A DNA stretch of 64,000 nucleotides from Pseudomonadota bacterium (lineage in GTDB: Bacteria > Pseudomonadota > Alphaproteobacteria > Rhizobiales > Xanthobacteraceae): the NCBI GenBank assembly GCA_018240595.1, contig JAFEFL010000070.1, positions 310,001 through 374,000 of the forward strand, written 5' to 3'. Numbering within the stretch: the first letter of the stretch is position 1; every line of letters begins with the position of its first letter. This document shows, piece after piece, positions 8,494 to 18,242 of this stretch. The notes beneath the pieces are model-generated. The model did not search any database, was not told where the DNA came from, and saw only the letters and a list, made by a program, of their open reading frames with translations. Made by a program: the position numbers and the translations under genes.

Positions 8494-9864
8494 ATGCAGA
8501 CCGAGAAAGAATCCGTCGCCCTCAGTTCGATCTTCGCCTCGGCCGGACTGACCGTGGCCAAGGCCATCGTCGGCGTGTCAACCGGTTCGCTGGCGATTCT
8601 GTCGGAGGCGGGCCATTCGCTCATCGACTGCGGCGCCGCGATCATGACCTATCTGGCGGTTCGCATTTCAGGCAAGCCGGCCGACGAGCAGCACCATTAC
8701 GGCCACGGCAAGGTCGAGAGTGTCTCGGCGCTGGGCGAAACCGCCCTGCTCTTCCTGCTGTCGGGCATCGTGATATGGGAAGCCGTGATGCGTCTCGTCA
8801 ATCACGAGCCGCACAATGTCGTCGTCACGATCTGGGCGTTCGGCGTTATCGTCGTCTCGATCGTCGTCGACTTCTTCCGCGCCCGCGCCCTCAAGCGCAC
8901 GGCCGATGCCACGCAGAGCCAGGCGCTGGAGGCCGACGCGCTGCACTTCTCGTCGGATCTCTGGGCCTCGCTGGCCGTGCTGATCGGCCTGATTGGCGTC
9001 TATTTCGGCTACGCTTGGGCCGACTCGGCCGCGGCCATGTTCGTGGCGTTACTGGTCTGCGTCGCCGGCTGGCGGCTCGGCCGCCGCACCATCGAAACCC
9101 TGACCGATACGGCGCCCGCCGGCGCCACCGAAACCATCACCGCCATCGTCGAAAAGGTGCCCGGCGTCGTCGCGCTGGAAAAGGTCCGCGCCCGCGGCGT
9201 CGGCGACAAGACTTTCATCGACGTCACGGTGGCGGTGAGCCGTGCCCTGCCGCTCGACCGGGTCGCGGAGATCAAGGCGGCCGTGGTTGCCGCGCTCGCC
9301 GCCGGCATGCCCGGTGCCGATCCCCATGTCACCACCGATCCGGTTGCCATCGACGACGAGACCGTGGTCGATCGCGTCATGGTCATCGCCCGCAACCGCG
9401 CGCTGGCGGTGCATCACGTCACCGTGCACCACATCCAGGATAAGCTCGCGGTAGCGCTCGACCTCGAGGTCGATGGCCGGCTGTCGCTCGGCGCCGCGCA
9501 TGAGATCGCCGACGGTCTCGAGGACGCCATTGCCGCCGAACTCGGCGAAGGCGTCGAGGTTGAGACGCACATCGAACCGCTCCAGGCCGGCGACGCCTAT
9601 GGCCGCGAAGCGCCGCCCGAACGCGTCGCCGCCGTCGAAGCCGCACTGCGCGAACTGGCGACGCAGGACAAGGCGCTGCGCAACATTCACGCGGTGCGCG
9701 TGCGGGAAACCGACGGCGGCGAGATCGTCAATTTCCATTGCCACGCCGACCCCGATCTGACGGTGCAAGCCATTCACGAGAAGGTCGACGCCCTGGAGCG
9801 CACGCTGAAGGAGCACTCGTCGCTGATCAAGCGCGTCATCGGCCACGCCGAGCCGATGCGTTAA
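8494..9864 (+). CDS. Cation diffusion facilitator (CDF) metal efflux protein with extended C-terminus
   Basis: 456 residues; typical CDF proteins are about 300. The first 205 residues form the six-TM CDF core, with metal-site residues in SEAGHSLIDCG (TM2) and ADALHFSSDLWASL (TM5) and the HYGHGKVES loop. These proteins export Zn2+, Fe2+, Mn2+ or similar ions by proton antiport. Beyond the core are three ferredoxin-like dimerisation units: about 210-285 (VEKVPGVVALEKVRARGVGD), 290-360 (VHHVTVHHIQDKLAVALDLE) and 380-450 (RNIHAVRVRETDGGEIVNFH). Most relatives have one. The metal cannot be deduced. The gene stands alone, convergent with the acyltransferase. Confidence 0.92.
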   Translation: MQTEKESVALSSIFASAGLTVAKAIVGVSTGSLAILSEAGHSLIDCGAAIMTYLAVRISGKPADEQHHYGHGKVESVSALGETALLFLLSGIVIWEAVMRLVNHEPHNVVVTIWAFGVIVVSIVVDFFRARALKRTADATQSQALEADALHFSSDLWASLAVLIGLIGVYFGYAWADSAAAMFVALLVCVAGWRLGRRTIETLTDTAPAGATETITAIVEKVPGVVALEKVRARGVGDKTFIDVTVAVSRALPLDRVAEIKAAVVAALAAGMPGADPHVTTDPVAIDDETVVDRVMVIARNRALAVHHVTVHHIQDKLAVALDLEVDGRLSLGAAHEIADGLEDAIAAELGEGVEVETHIEPLQAGDAYGREAPPERVAAVEAALRELATQDKALRNIHAVRVRETDGGEIVNFHCHADPDLTVQAIHEKVDALERTLKEHSSLIKRVIGHAEPMR

Positions 9865-9870
9865 TCGCCA

Positions 9871-11034
9871 TCAGTCGAACGCAAGCTGCTCCCGCGCCGG
9901 CCGCCGTAGAATGAATTCGCCGTCCGCGATGCGGTTGAAGGCCCCCCGCGCCGGCACCTCGATGAAGCGATGACTGGCTGCTGCGATGACGATTACCGCC
10001 AGCACGAAGTCCACCAGGATGAGGTCGACCGAGCCCATCCACGGCCGGGCGCCGGCGATGCCGAATTCCTTGGTGCCATAGCCCTCGGCCCACAGGCCGT
10101 AGCACAGTATGACCAGCAGCGGCATGTGGATCATATAGATCGAGAAAGAGTAGCGGCCGAGCGCCCGGAAGGGCCGCGCCTTGAGCAGCAGCGACAGCGC
10201 TCCCTGCTCGCCGGCGAAGGTGACGACCGCCGCGCCGAAGACGAGCGGCGCCGCGAGGCTGAGCGCCGAGACGTCGTCCGCGCCGTTGCCGGCATGGATG
10301 ACGAAGGCAACGACGAGCGCCGCCGCGCCCGCCTCCCACAAGGTGGCGCGCATTAGGCTGCGCTCGCGGACGGTTTCATGGACGTGATAAGCGACGACGC
10401 CGCCGAAGAAGCTGGCAATGCAGCGGATGAAGCCGTAATCCCAGGTCGCGTTCATCAGGGCCGGCGCAAAGAGATAGCCGAGCGTCAGAGCCGAGATCGA
10501 AAGCGCCAGGCACGTCGCCAGCAGGCGGCGGCTTGCGGCCACGAGCAGCACCGCGAACAGCAGATAGACGTAGAACTCGGCGCCGATGCTCCAGGCGGGT
10601 CCGTTCCAGACCGTGCCTTGCGGCGTCAGGCCCATAGCGTTGAGCAGCAGAACGCTCGGGATCAGGGCGTCGAGCGAATAGGCGCCGCCGGACGGCGTCA
10701 GCGACAGCACGGCCGGGTGCGGCAGCCGGTCGACGACGGCGACGACGGCCACGAAGACGCCGAGCACCACCGCATGCACCGGCCACACCCGCCCGAAGCG
10801 CCGGATCGCGAAGCGCCTGAGGTCGCCGACGCTGCTGATGCTGCTGCGGTAGCTGTGGCAGAGCACGAAGCCGCTCAACAGAAAGAAGAAATCGACGAAG
10901 AGGAAGCCGTTGCGAATGAACATCGAACCTTCGAGCGAACTCGGCATCATCGCGACGAAATGAAAAACCACGACGATGACAGCGCAAATGCCGCGCCATG
11001 CATCGAGCGCTTCGAACCGCGAGCCTCGCATCAT
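9871..11034 (-). CDS. Acyltransferase 3 family membrane protein (OafA/YrhL-like)
   Basis: 387 residues from the chosen ATG. The N-terminal signature FEALDAWRGICAVIVVVFHF is typical of acyltransferase-3 proteins, with the conserved Arg and His flanking TM1. About ten hydrophobic segments follow, including GFLFVDFFFLLSGFVLCHSY. Such enzymes O-acetylate or acylate cell-surface polysaccharides; the substrate is unknown. The open frame extends upstream to 11154, but the 40 extra residues lack homology-like composition, and GGTGGGG precedes the ATG at 11034. It is convergent with the CDF gene (6-base gap) and divergent from the binding protein at 11208. Confidence 0.88.
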   Translation of the reverse strand: MMRGSRFEALDAWRGICAVIVVVFHFVAMMPSSLEGSMFIRNGFLFVDFFFLLSGFVLCHSYRSSISSVGDLRRFAIRRFGRVWPVHAVVLGVFVAVVAVVDRLPHPAVLSLTPSGGAYSLDALIPSVLLLNAMGLTPQGTVWNGPAWSIGAEFYVYLLFAVLLVAASRRLLATCLALSISALTLGYLFAPALMNATWDYGFIRCIASFFGGVVAYHVHETVRERSLMRATLWEAGAAALVVAFVIHAGNGADDVSALSLAAPLVFGAAVVTFAGEQGALSLLLKARPFRALGRYSFSIYMIHMPLLVILCYGLWAEGYGTKEFGIAGARPWMGSVDLILVDFVLAVIVIAAASHRFIEVPARGAFNRIADGEFILRRPAREQLAFD

Positions 11035-11207
11035 GTCGAATTCCCCACCGGTGGCTGGCTTGAGCCGAACCGCTGCGGCACGGGATCGTTCCGCCATCAA
11101 GTGGGGATTCTTTGTGACAGAGAGCGGGCCCGAACGAGGCACGCCCGGTGACACGCCCCAAAGTGGCGGCTAGAGTGAATGGGCAACCAATAATCCGGGG
11201 GGACCCC

Positions 11208-11996
11208 ATGCTGCGTTCGTTGAGAAACGCCACTTTCGCCGCCATGATCGTCTGCGCCACCTGTCCGGCCGCCTTCGCGCAAAGCTCGCCGTCACGCCTC
11301 GATACAATCGTCAGCAAGGGAACGCTGCGCGTCGGCATGACCGGCGACTACCGGCCCTTCACTTTCCTCAACAAGGAAACCTCGAAGTTCGAGGGCTTCG
11401 ACGTCGACATGGCGGAAGCGCTGGGCAAGGCGCTCGGCGTCAAAGTCGAGTTCGTGCATACGAGCTGGCCGACCTTGATGGCGGACTTCGAGGCCGACAA
11501 GTTCGATGTCGCGACCGGCGGCGTCTCGATTACGCTCGACCGGCAGAAGAAGGGCTACTTCTCGACCGCGATCATGCGCGAAGGCAAGACGCCGATCGCG
11601 CGCTGCGGCGATGTATCGAAGTTCCAGACCATCGCCGATATCGACAAGCCGAACGTCCACGTCATCGTCAATCCGGGCGGCACCAACGAGCGCTTCGCCC
11701 GCGCCAACCTCAAGAACGCGCAGATCGAGGTCTACAAGGATAACGTGACGATCTTCGACCAGATCGCTTCCGGCAAGGCAGACTTGATGATGACGGATTC
11801 CTCGGAAACCCTGTTCCAGCAGAAGCTGCATGCCAGCGTGCTGTGCTCGGTGCATCCGGACAAGCCATTCGACTTCGCGGAAAAGGCGATCTGGGTCCAG
11901 CGCGACCAGCCGCTCAAGGAATTCGTCGACCAGTGGCTGCACATCAGCCGCGAGACCGGCGACTTCAAGAAGATCTATGCCAAGTACTTCAACTGA
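11208..11996 (+). CDS. Periplasmic solute-binding protein, family 3 (amino-acid / cyclohexadienyl-dehydratase-like)
   Basis: 262 residues from the ATG at 11208. A signal peptide ends near ACTCPAAFAQ-like residues (cleavage about 25). The mature protein opens LDTIVSKGTLRVGMTGDYRP, the family-3 binding-protein signature, with FEGFDVDMAEALGKALGVKV and a long GGTNERFARANLKNAQ segment. Stand-alone members of this type include periplasmic cyclohexadienyl dehydratase (PheC) as well as transporter receptors. No permease genes are adjacent, so an enzyme role or an orphan receptor are both possible. The frame is open 20 codons further upstream, but GGGGGGA and the signal peptide support this start. Confidence 0.85.
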   Translation: MLRSLRNATFAAMIVCATCPAAFAQSSPSRLDTIVSKGTLRVGMTGDYRPFTFLNKETSKFEGFDVDMAEALGKALGVKVEFVHTSWPTLMADFEADKFDVATGGVSITLDRQKKGYFSTAIMREGKTPIARCGDVSKFQTIADIDKPNVHVIVNPGGTNERFARANLKNAQIEVYKDNVTIFDQIASGKADLMMTDSSETLFQQKLHASVLCSVHPDKPFDFAEKAIWVQRDQPLKEFVDQWLHISRETGDFKKIYAKYFN

Positions 11997-12018
11997 TCGC
12001 GGCCCACGATCGGACACA

Positions 12019-13050
12019 TCACGGTATTAGCACGGCCGCCCCTTGCAGGCGGCCGTCGCGTAAGTCGGCCAGCGCTTCATTGGCCTGCGCCAATGGATAG
12101 CGCGTCACCGCGCAGTGCACAGCGGCCTTAGGCGCGATGTCGAGGAACTCGCGGGCGTCGTCGCGCGTCAGATTGGTAACCGACATCACCTGCCGCTCTT
12201 CCCAGAGCAGTGCATAGGGGAAGCTCGGGATGCTCGACATGTGAATGCCGCCGCAGACGACGCGGCCACCCTTCTTCACCGCCTTGAGCGCCAGCGGTAC
12301 GAGCGCTCCGACCGGGGCGAAGATGATCGCCGCGTCGAGCGGTTCGGGAGGCGCCTCTTCCGAGGCACCGGCCCACACCGCGCCGAGCGAACGGGCAAAA
12401 TCCTGCGCAGCCTTGTCGCCGGCGCGCGTGAAGGCATGGATGCGGCAACCTCGCCAAGCCGCGACCTGCGCCAGAATGTGCGCGGCGGCGCCGAAGCCGT
12501 AGAGGCCGAGCGCGAGGCCCTTCGTCGCCGCGCCTTTGGTCGCCATGTGATAGCTGCGCCAGCCGATCAGGCCGGCGCACAGCCAAGGCGCAATCTCGGC
12601 ATCGTCGCCGGCTTCGCCGAGTGGAAAGCAGTAGCGCGCATCGGCGACCATATGACTGGCGAAGCCACCATCGCACGTATAGCCGGTGAACTGCGGCGCA
12701 TCGCACAGGTTTTCCCGACCGGCCCGGCAATAGGGGCAGACGCCGCAGGTCGCGCCCAGCCACGGCACGCCGACCCGTTCGTCCGCCGCGAAGCCGGTGA
12801 CGCCCGGCCCGATGGCGACGACGCGTCCGACGATTTCGTGCCCCGGAACAATGGGCAACTTCGGATGCGGCAGTTCGCCATCGACGACGTGGAGGTCGGT
12901 CCGGCAGACGCCGCAAGCCTTGACGGCGATGAGGAGTTCGCCCGTTCCCGGCGCCGGCACGGGGCTTTCGCGCATCCAAAGGGGAGTTCCTGGCCGGTCC
13001 AGGACCATGGCCCGCAGTATCGTCATGGCCTGCCCTCGCCTGCTTCCCAT
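12019..13050 (-). CDS. Zinc-dependent alcohol dehydrogenase (MDR family)
   Basis: 343 residues. Catalytic zinc ligands are visible as C46 in KACGVCRTDLH and H71 in VPGHEIVG. The structural zinc site has C102, C105, C108 and C116 (TCGVCPYCRAGRENLC). The Rossmann glycine motif is GLYGFGAAAH near 180. It oxidises an alcohol or reduces an aldehyde with NAD(P). The stretch FTGYTCDGGFASHMVADARY is shared with AdhA-type quinone-independent bacterial enzymes. Translation may start at 13050 or at MTILRAMVL (13026); the latter matches the usual N-terminus better. It diverges from pepN over 28 bases. Confidence 0.92.
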   Translation of the reverse strand: MGSRRGQAMTILRAMVLDRPGTPLWMRESPVPAPGTGELLIAVKACGVCRTDLHVVDGELPHPKLPIVPGHEIVGRVVAIGPGVTGFAADERVGVPWLGATCGVCPYCRAGRENLCDAPQFTGYTCDGGFASHMVADARYCFPLGEAGDDAEIAPWLCAGLIGWRSYHMATKGAATKGLALGLYGFGAAAHILAQVAAWRGCRIHAFTRAGDKAAQDFARSLGAVWAGASEEAPPEPLDAAIIFAPVGALVPLALKAVKKGGRVVCGGIHMSSIPSFPYALLWEERQVMSVTNLTRDDAREFLDIAPKAAVHCAVTRYPLAQANEALADLRDGRLQGAAVLIP

Positions 13051-13078
13051 CTGCGCCGGAACATCCTAGATCACCTAG

Positions 13079-15718
13079 ATGCGCACCGACACCGCTCCGC
13101 TCATCCGCCTCACCGACTACCGGCCGCCGGACTGGCTGGTGGAAACCGTCCACCTCGACGTCATTCTGCATCCGACGGAAACCCGCGTGCGGGCGAGCCT
13201 GGCGCTGAAACCCAATCCAGCGGTGCCGCCGGCGCCGCTGGTGCTCGACGGCGACGGCCTCAGCCTCGTATCGCTGCGCCGCGACGGCGTCACCTTGCCG
13301 GCCGAAAGCTACGCCGCGACGCCCGACCGGCTGACCATCCCGCAGCCGCCGAACCGGCCGTTCCGGCTCGACATTGAAACCGTGGTCGATCCGACCGCCA
13401 ATACGCAATTGTCCGGATTGTATCGCTCGAGCGGCACCTGGTGCACGCAGTGCGAGGCCGAAGGCTTCCGCCGCATCACTTATTTCCCGGACCGTCCCGA
13501 CGTGATGGCGGTCTATTCGACGCGCATCGAAGCCGACAAGACCGAGGCGCCGGTGCTGCTCGCCAACGGCAATCTCATCGACAGCGGCGAGCTCGACGGC
13601 AATCGGCATTTTGCCGTCTGGCACGACCCGCACAAGAAACCGTCTTATCTCTTCGCCCTCGTCGGCGGCGACCTCGCCTGCGTCGAAGACAAATTCACCA
13701 CGCTGTCCGGCCGCGAAGTGACGCTGCGCATCTATGTCGAGCACGGCAAGCATGATCGCGCCGGCTACGCCATGGACGCGCTCAAGCGCTCGATGCGTTG
13801 GGACGAGGAAGCCTTCGGCCGCGAATACGATCTCGACATCTTCATAATCGTCGCCGTGTCCGACTTCAACATGGGCGCGATGGAGAACAAGGGCCTCAAC
13901 GTCTTCAACGACAAATATGTGCTCGCTTCCGCCGAAACCGCAACCGATTCCGACTTCGGCGGCATCGAAAGCGTCATCGCGCACGAATACTTCCACAACT
14001 GGACCGGCAATCGAATCACCTGCCGCGACTGGTTCCAACTCTGCCTCAAGGAAGGCCTGACCGTGTTCCGCGATCAGGAATTCACCAGCGACATGCGCTC
14101 GCGCCCGGTCAAACGCATCGCCGACGTGCGCGCCTTGCGCGCCGCGCAGTTCGTCGAAGACTCCGGGCCGCTCGCTCATCCAGTCCGGCCGGCCGCGTAC
14201 AAGGAGATCAACAATTTCTACACGGCGACGGTCTACGAGAAAGGCGCCGAGGTCGTGCGGATGATGCAGACCCTGATCGGCCGCGAGGCGTTCCGCGCCG
14301 GCATGGACATCTACTTCGCCCGCCATGACGGCGAAGCGGCGACTGTCGAGCAGTTCATCCAGTGCTTCGCCGACGCCAGCGGTCGCGACATGACCCAGTT
14401 CATGCTGTGGTATTCGCAGGCCGGCACGCCGGAAGTGAACGTCAAGACGCAGTTCGACGACGAAAAAGGCACCTACACCATCACCCTCAAGCAATCGGTG
14501 CCGCCGACGCCGGGTCAGACAACCAAGGCGCCGATGGTGATTCCGCTGGCCATGGGCCTCCTTGACAAGAATGGCCGCGAACTGCCGATCGTCCCGGCGC
14601 AGGGCGGCGCGATCGACCGCGACGTGTTGGTGCTGGACAAGGCCGAGCAGATGCTGACCTTCGGCGGCATGAATGAACGGCCGGTGCTGTCGATCAACCG
14701 CGCATTCTCGGCGCCGGTCAGACTTGTCACCGATCTGACGAATGCCGACTTCGCGCTGCTGGCGCGCCACGACAGCGACCCGTTCAACCGCTGGCAGGCA
14801 CTACAGACTACGGCGATCCGCCTGCTCACCGACAATGTCTCGCGCCTGCGCGCCGGCGGCATGCCGCGCGCCGACGACGCCCTGATCGCGGCGCTCGGGG
14901 CCATCCTCAACGACGAGAGCCTCGAGCCCGCCTTTATCGCCTTGGCGCTCACACCGCCCGGCGAAGCCGACATTGCCCGCGAGATCGGCCGCGACATCGA
15001 TCCCGATCGCATCCACCTTGCCCGCCAAGCCTTGCGCGAGGACATCGGCATCCGTCTCGCTGCCGACCTCTCCCTGACCTATGAGCGACTCGCCTCCGCT
15101 GATCCCTACTCGCCAGACGCCGCTTCCGCCGGCCGGCGCGCGCTGCGCAATGCGGCGCTCGACCTCATGGCAGCGACCGGTGCGTCACCGGCAATCACCC
15201 GTGCTGCCGACCAGTATGCGGCCGCCGACAACATGACCGACCGCATGGCGGCGCTGGCCACCTTGGCGCAGCACGAGGTGCCGGAGCGCGCCGAAGCGCT
15301 CGACGACTTCTACAAACGCTACGCCGACAATACGCTGGTCATCGACAAGTGGTTCTCGCTGCAGGCGGCGAGCCCGCACAAGTCTGCGCTCGACAAGGTC
15401 AAGACGCTGACGGCGCATCCGGCGTTCTCGATGGGCAATCCGAACCGCGTGCGCGCGGTAATCGGCGCGTTCGCGCAGGGGAACATGACGCAGTTCAACC
15501 GCACCGACGGCACCGGTTATACCTTCGTCGCCGACAGCATCCTCGCCATCGATCCAAAGAACCCGCAGCTCGCGGCGCGGCTCGCCACCTCGTTCCGCAC
15601 CTGGCGCACGCTGGAAAGCGGACGGCGAGCGCTCGCCGAAGCGCAGTTGCGGCGCATCAAGGCGAGCCCGAACCTGTCGCGGGACCTCGCCGACATCGTC
15701 GAACGCGCGCTTGGCTGA
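13079..15718 (+). CDS. pepN: Aminopeptidase N (M1 family metallopeptidase)
   Basis: 879 residues, the usual length of bacterial PepN. The exopeptidase motif GAMEN lies at 266-270. The zinc site HEYFH is at 302-306 with the third ligand E325 (KEGLT), exactly the HExxH-x18-E spacing. It removes N-terminal residues from peptides in the cytoplasm. The C-terminal half carries the DUF3458 beta-sandwich and the helical ARM-like domain. Antisense open frames of up to 880 codons overlap it because of GC-biased codon use and are not genes. In related genomes it is often near a histidine kinase and glnE, as here. Confidence 0.97.
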   Translation: MRTDTAPLIRLTDYRPPDWLVETVHLDVILHPTETRVRASLALKPNPAVPPAPLVLDGDGLSLVSLRRDGVTLPAESYAATPDRLTIPQPPNRPFRLDIETVVDPTANTQLSGLYRSSGTWCTQCEAEGFRRITYFPDRPDVMAVYSTRIEADKTEAPVLLANGNLIDSGELDGNRHFAVWHDPHKKPSYLFALVGGDLACVEDKFTTLSGREVTLRIYVEHGKHDRAGYAMDALKRSMRWDEEAFGREYDLDIFIIVAVSDFNMGAMENKGLNVFNDKYVLASAETATDSDFGGIESVIAHEYFHNWTGNRITCRDWFQLCLKEGLTVFRDQEFTSDMRSRPVKRIADVRALRAAQFVEDSGPLAHPVRPAAYKEINNFYTATVYEKGAEVVRMMQTLIGREAFRAGMDIYFARHDGEAATVEQFIQCFADASGRDMTQFMLWYSQAGTPEVNVKTQFDDEKGTYTITLKQSVPPTPGQTTKAPMVIPLAMGLLDKNGRELPIVPAQGGAIDRDVLVLDKAEQMLTFGGMNERPVLSINRAFSAPVRLVTDLTNADFALLARHDSDPFNRWQALQTTAIRLLTDNVSRLRAGGMPRADDALIAALGAILNDESLEPAFIALALTPPGEADIAREIGRDIDPDRIHLARQALREDIGIRLAADLSLTYERLASADPYSPDAASAGRRALRNAALDLMAATGASPAITRAADQYAAADNMTDRMAALATLAQHEVPERAEALDDFYKRYADNTLVIDKWFSLQAASPHKSALDKVKTLTAHPAFSMGNPNRVRAVIGAFAQGNMTQFNRTDGTGYTFVADSILAIDPKNPQLAARLATSFRTWRTLESGRRALAEAQLRRIKASPNLSRDLADIVERALG

Positions 15719-15944
15719 TCGGCGCCGCGATTAAGTCGCCGGCGCGACATTTCACCCTGCGTGACGCCCGCCGTCAGGTCCTTGATAGGACTCACAATTC
15801 GGTGGGTAACGATTTTTAAATAATTGACTCCGGCGGACTCTCGACAAATCAGCCGCCATCGATTCCAATCGACTCACTGATTCGGTGCGGTTGTGCGGCG
15901 TCCGAACTCGGGGTGGTCGGGGAAATCGAAAACGGAGGCCTGCT

Positions 15945-18239
15945 ATGGCGCGCGCCCATGTGGCGAGTGCGTCCGCATCGAGCGATTCCATCAAGGGCCT
16001 CGCGCAATCGATCGCCAAACCGGCGTATCGACGCCTCCTCACAGCGGAGCCCTTGTTGCGCCGAGCGGTACCGGTGCTCATCATCGCGTTTCTCGTGACG
16101 ATTTGCGTCGGCGCCGTGGTTCAGGTGCTCGATCAGCGTCGCCAGACCGTCGACATCGCCGCGCTCTCGATCGATGCCGCAGCCGACGTGGTCGCGTCGC
16201 ACCTTCAACGCCCGCTCAAGAATGCCCGCGACGCCGTCGAGCGCCCGCAGCAATTGCTCGCCGCCGCCCTGCCCGATTGGGCCGCCAGCAACGGCCGCAC
16301 CTTTCTCCTCACCGATGCGCACGGCGCCGTAACCGCCGCCATTCCCGCCACAGAACGCACCATCGGCCGCCAACTGATCGACCTCATCGGATCGACACAG
16401 CCGCTGACCACCTTCGGCGCCGATGCGGGCGTCCTCGAGATCAACACCCCCGGCGGCGACCGTGCCCTAGCCGCCGTGCGCGCCTTGCATGAACCGTTCG
16501 GCCAGATCGCCGTCGTACAGACGCGCGACGCCGCGGTCCGCACCACACGCTCCCTCACCACCCTCACCGTGACCTTGTCGGCGACCACCGGCTTCGTCGT
16601 CCTGATTCTCGGCTTCGCCTTTCACTGGCAGGCCACGCGGGCCCGCGAAGCCGACGTGATCTACGAGACCGTGCGCTCGCGCATTGACACGGCGCTCAAC
16701 CGCGGCCGCTGCGGCTTGTGGGACTGGGACCTCGCGCGGGGCCGCATCTTCTGGTCGCAATCGATGTTCGACATGCTCGGTCTCGAGGCGAAGGAAGAAC
16801 TGCTGTCCTTCGGCGACGTCAGCAAGCTGGTCCATCCCGACGACGTCCAGCTCTACGACCTCGCCCGAGACCTCGCCGAGGCGCGGACCGCGACGATCGA
16901 TCAGGCCTTCCGCATGCGCCACGCCGGCGGCCAATGGATCTGGCTGCGTGCCCGCTGCGAGCTGGTGCGCCAGCCCGGCGACCAGGGCCTGCACCTGATC
17001 GGCATCGCCGTCGACGTCACCGAACAGAAGAGCCTCGTCGAGAAAACCGCCGCCGCCGACCTGCGCCTGCGCGACGCCATCGAGACCATTCCCGAAGCCT
17101 TCGTGCTGTGGGACGCCGACAACCGCCTCGTGCTGTGCAATTCAAACTTCCAGGACCTGCACACCCTGCCGGACGAAGCGATCGTCGCCGGCGCGTCCTA
17201 TGAATCCGTGGTGTCGCAGGGGCGGGAGCCCGTCGTGCGCCGTACCGTCAGCGGCAACGGCCCGACCAAGCCCGGCGCCCGCACCTTCGAAGCCCAGCTC
17301 GACGACGGCCGCTGGCTGCACATCAGCGAACGCCGCACCAAGGACGGCGGCTATGTCTCCGTCGGTACCGACATCACCGCCATCAAGTCTCATGAGGAGA
17401 AGCTGGTCGACAGCGAGAAGCGTCTGATGGCGACCATCGCCGACCTGCGGGAGTCGCAGCAGCGCGCCGAGGAACTCGCCGGCAAGTACGCCGCCGAAAA
17501 GACCCGCGCGGAGGAAGCCAACCAGGCGAAGTCGAAGTTCCTGGCCAACATGAGCCACGAGTTGCGCACGCCGCTGAACGCCATCATCGGCTTCTCGGAA
17601 ATCATGCAGTCCGGCATGTTCGGGCCACTCGGCGCCGAGAAATACGAGGAATACTGCAAAGACATTCACATCAGCGGCCAGTATCTGCTCGACGTCATTA
17701 ACGACATTCTCGACATGTCGAAGATCGAAGCCGGCCGCATGCGGCTCGACTTCGAGGATCTCGCGGTGGACGGTTTGCTCGCCGAATCCCTGCGCGTGGT
17801 GTCGTCCCGCGCCAGTGAAAAAAACCTCGCCCTTACCTCACGCATCGCCCCAGATCTACAGCTTCGCGCCGACCGCCGCGCGCTCAAGCAGATCGTGCTC
17901 AATCTCTTGTCCAATGCCGTCAAGTTCACGCCGGCCGGCGGCCATGTCTCAGTCCGCGGCCGCAGCACCGACACCTGCTTCGTGCTCAGCATCGCCGACA
18001 GTGGCATCGGCATCGAGGCAGATGCGCTGGCCCGTCTCGGAAGGCCGTTTGAACAGGTCGAAAGCCACATCAGCAAGACGCATCAGGGTTCGGGGCTGGG
18101 GCTCGCCATTGCCAAGTCGCTGTCTGAACTGCATGGCGGGCGCATGCGCATCCGATCGACGCCCGGCCGCGGCACCGTCGTCACGGTGCGCCTTCCCCTC
18201 CTGCCGCAATGCCCGCTGCCGAAAGAAGAAGCGGCCTGA
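15945..18239 (+). CDS. PAS-domain sensor histidine kinase, PleC-like
   Basis: 764 residues from the ATG at 15945, which has a GGAGG site nine bases upstream; an upstream in-frame ATG at 15885 has none. Two TM segments (about 36-55 and 205-225) flank a periplasmic sensor. Two PAS domains follow (LWDWDLARGRIFWSQSMFDM; EAFVLWDADNRLVLCNSNFQ), then a coiled coil, and HisKA with phospho-acceptor His in NMSHELRTPLNAIIGFSEIM. The ATPase boxes are NLLSNAVKFTP, ADSGIGIE and GSGLGLAIAKSL. The GPLG...DIHISGQYLLDVINDIL stretch resembles PleC/DivJ-class kinases that control DivK and the cell cycle. No partner regulator is adjacent. It is convergent with glnE. Confidence 0.9.
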   Translation: MARAHVASASASSDSIKGLAQSIAKPAYRRLLTAEPLLRRAVPVLIIAFLVTICVGAVVQVLDQRRQTVDIAALSIDAAADVVASHLQRPLKNARDAVERPQQLLAAALPDWAASNGRTFLLTDAHGAVTAAIPATERTIGRQLIDLIGSTQPLTTFGADAGVLEINTPGGDRALAAVRALHEPFGQIAVVQTRDAAVRTTRSLTTLTVTLSATTGFVVLILGFAFHWQATRAREADVIYETVRSRIDTALNRGRCGLWDWDLARGRIFWSQSMFDMLGLEAKEELLSFGDVSKLVHPDDVQLYDLARDLAEARTATIDQAFRMRHAGGQWIWLRARCELVRQPGDQGLHLIGIAVDVTEQKSLVEKTAAADLRLRDAIETIPEAFVLWDADNRLVLCNSNFQDLHTLPDEAIVAGASYESVVSQGREPVVRRTVSGNGPTKPGARTFEAQLDDGRWLHISERRTKDGGYVSVGTDITAIKSHEEKLVDSEKRLMATIADLRESQQRAEELAGKYAAEKTRAEEANQAKSKFLANMSHELRTPLNAIIGFSEIMQSGMFGPLGAEKYEEYCKDIHISGQYLLDVINDILDMSKIEAGRMRLDFEDLAVDGLLAESLRVVSSRASEKNLALTSRIAPDLQLRADRRALKQIVLNLLSNAVKFTPAGGHVSVRGRSTDTCFVLSIADSGIGIEADALARLGRPFEQVESHISKTHQGSGLGLAIAKSLSELHGGRMRIRSTPGRGTVVTVRLPLLPQCPLPKEEAA

Positions 18240-18242
18240 GCG

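Noticed and set aside
12128..14770. 880-codon minus-strand open frame
   Set aside because: Antisense to pepN and part of the dehydrogenase; composition is His/Arg/Asp-rich shadow typical of GC-rich codon bias, and pepN has its full catalytic set.
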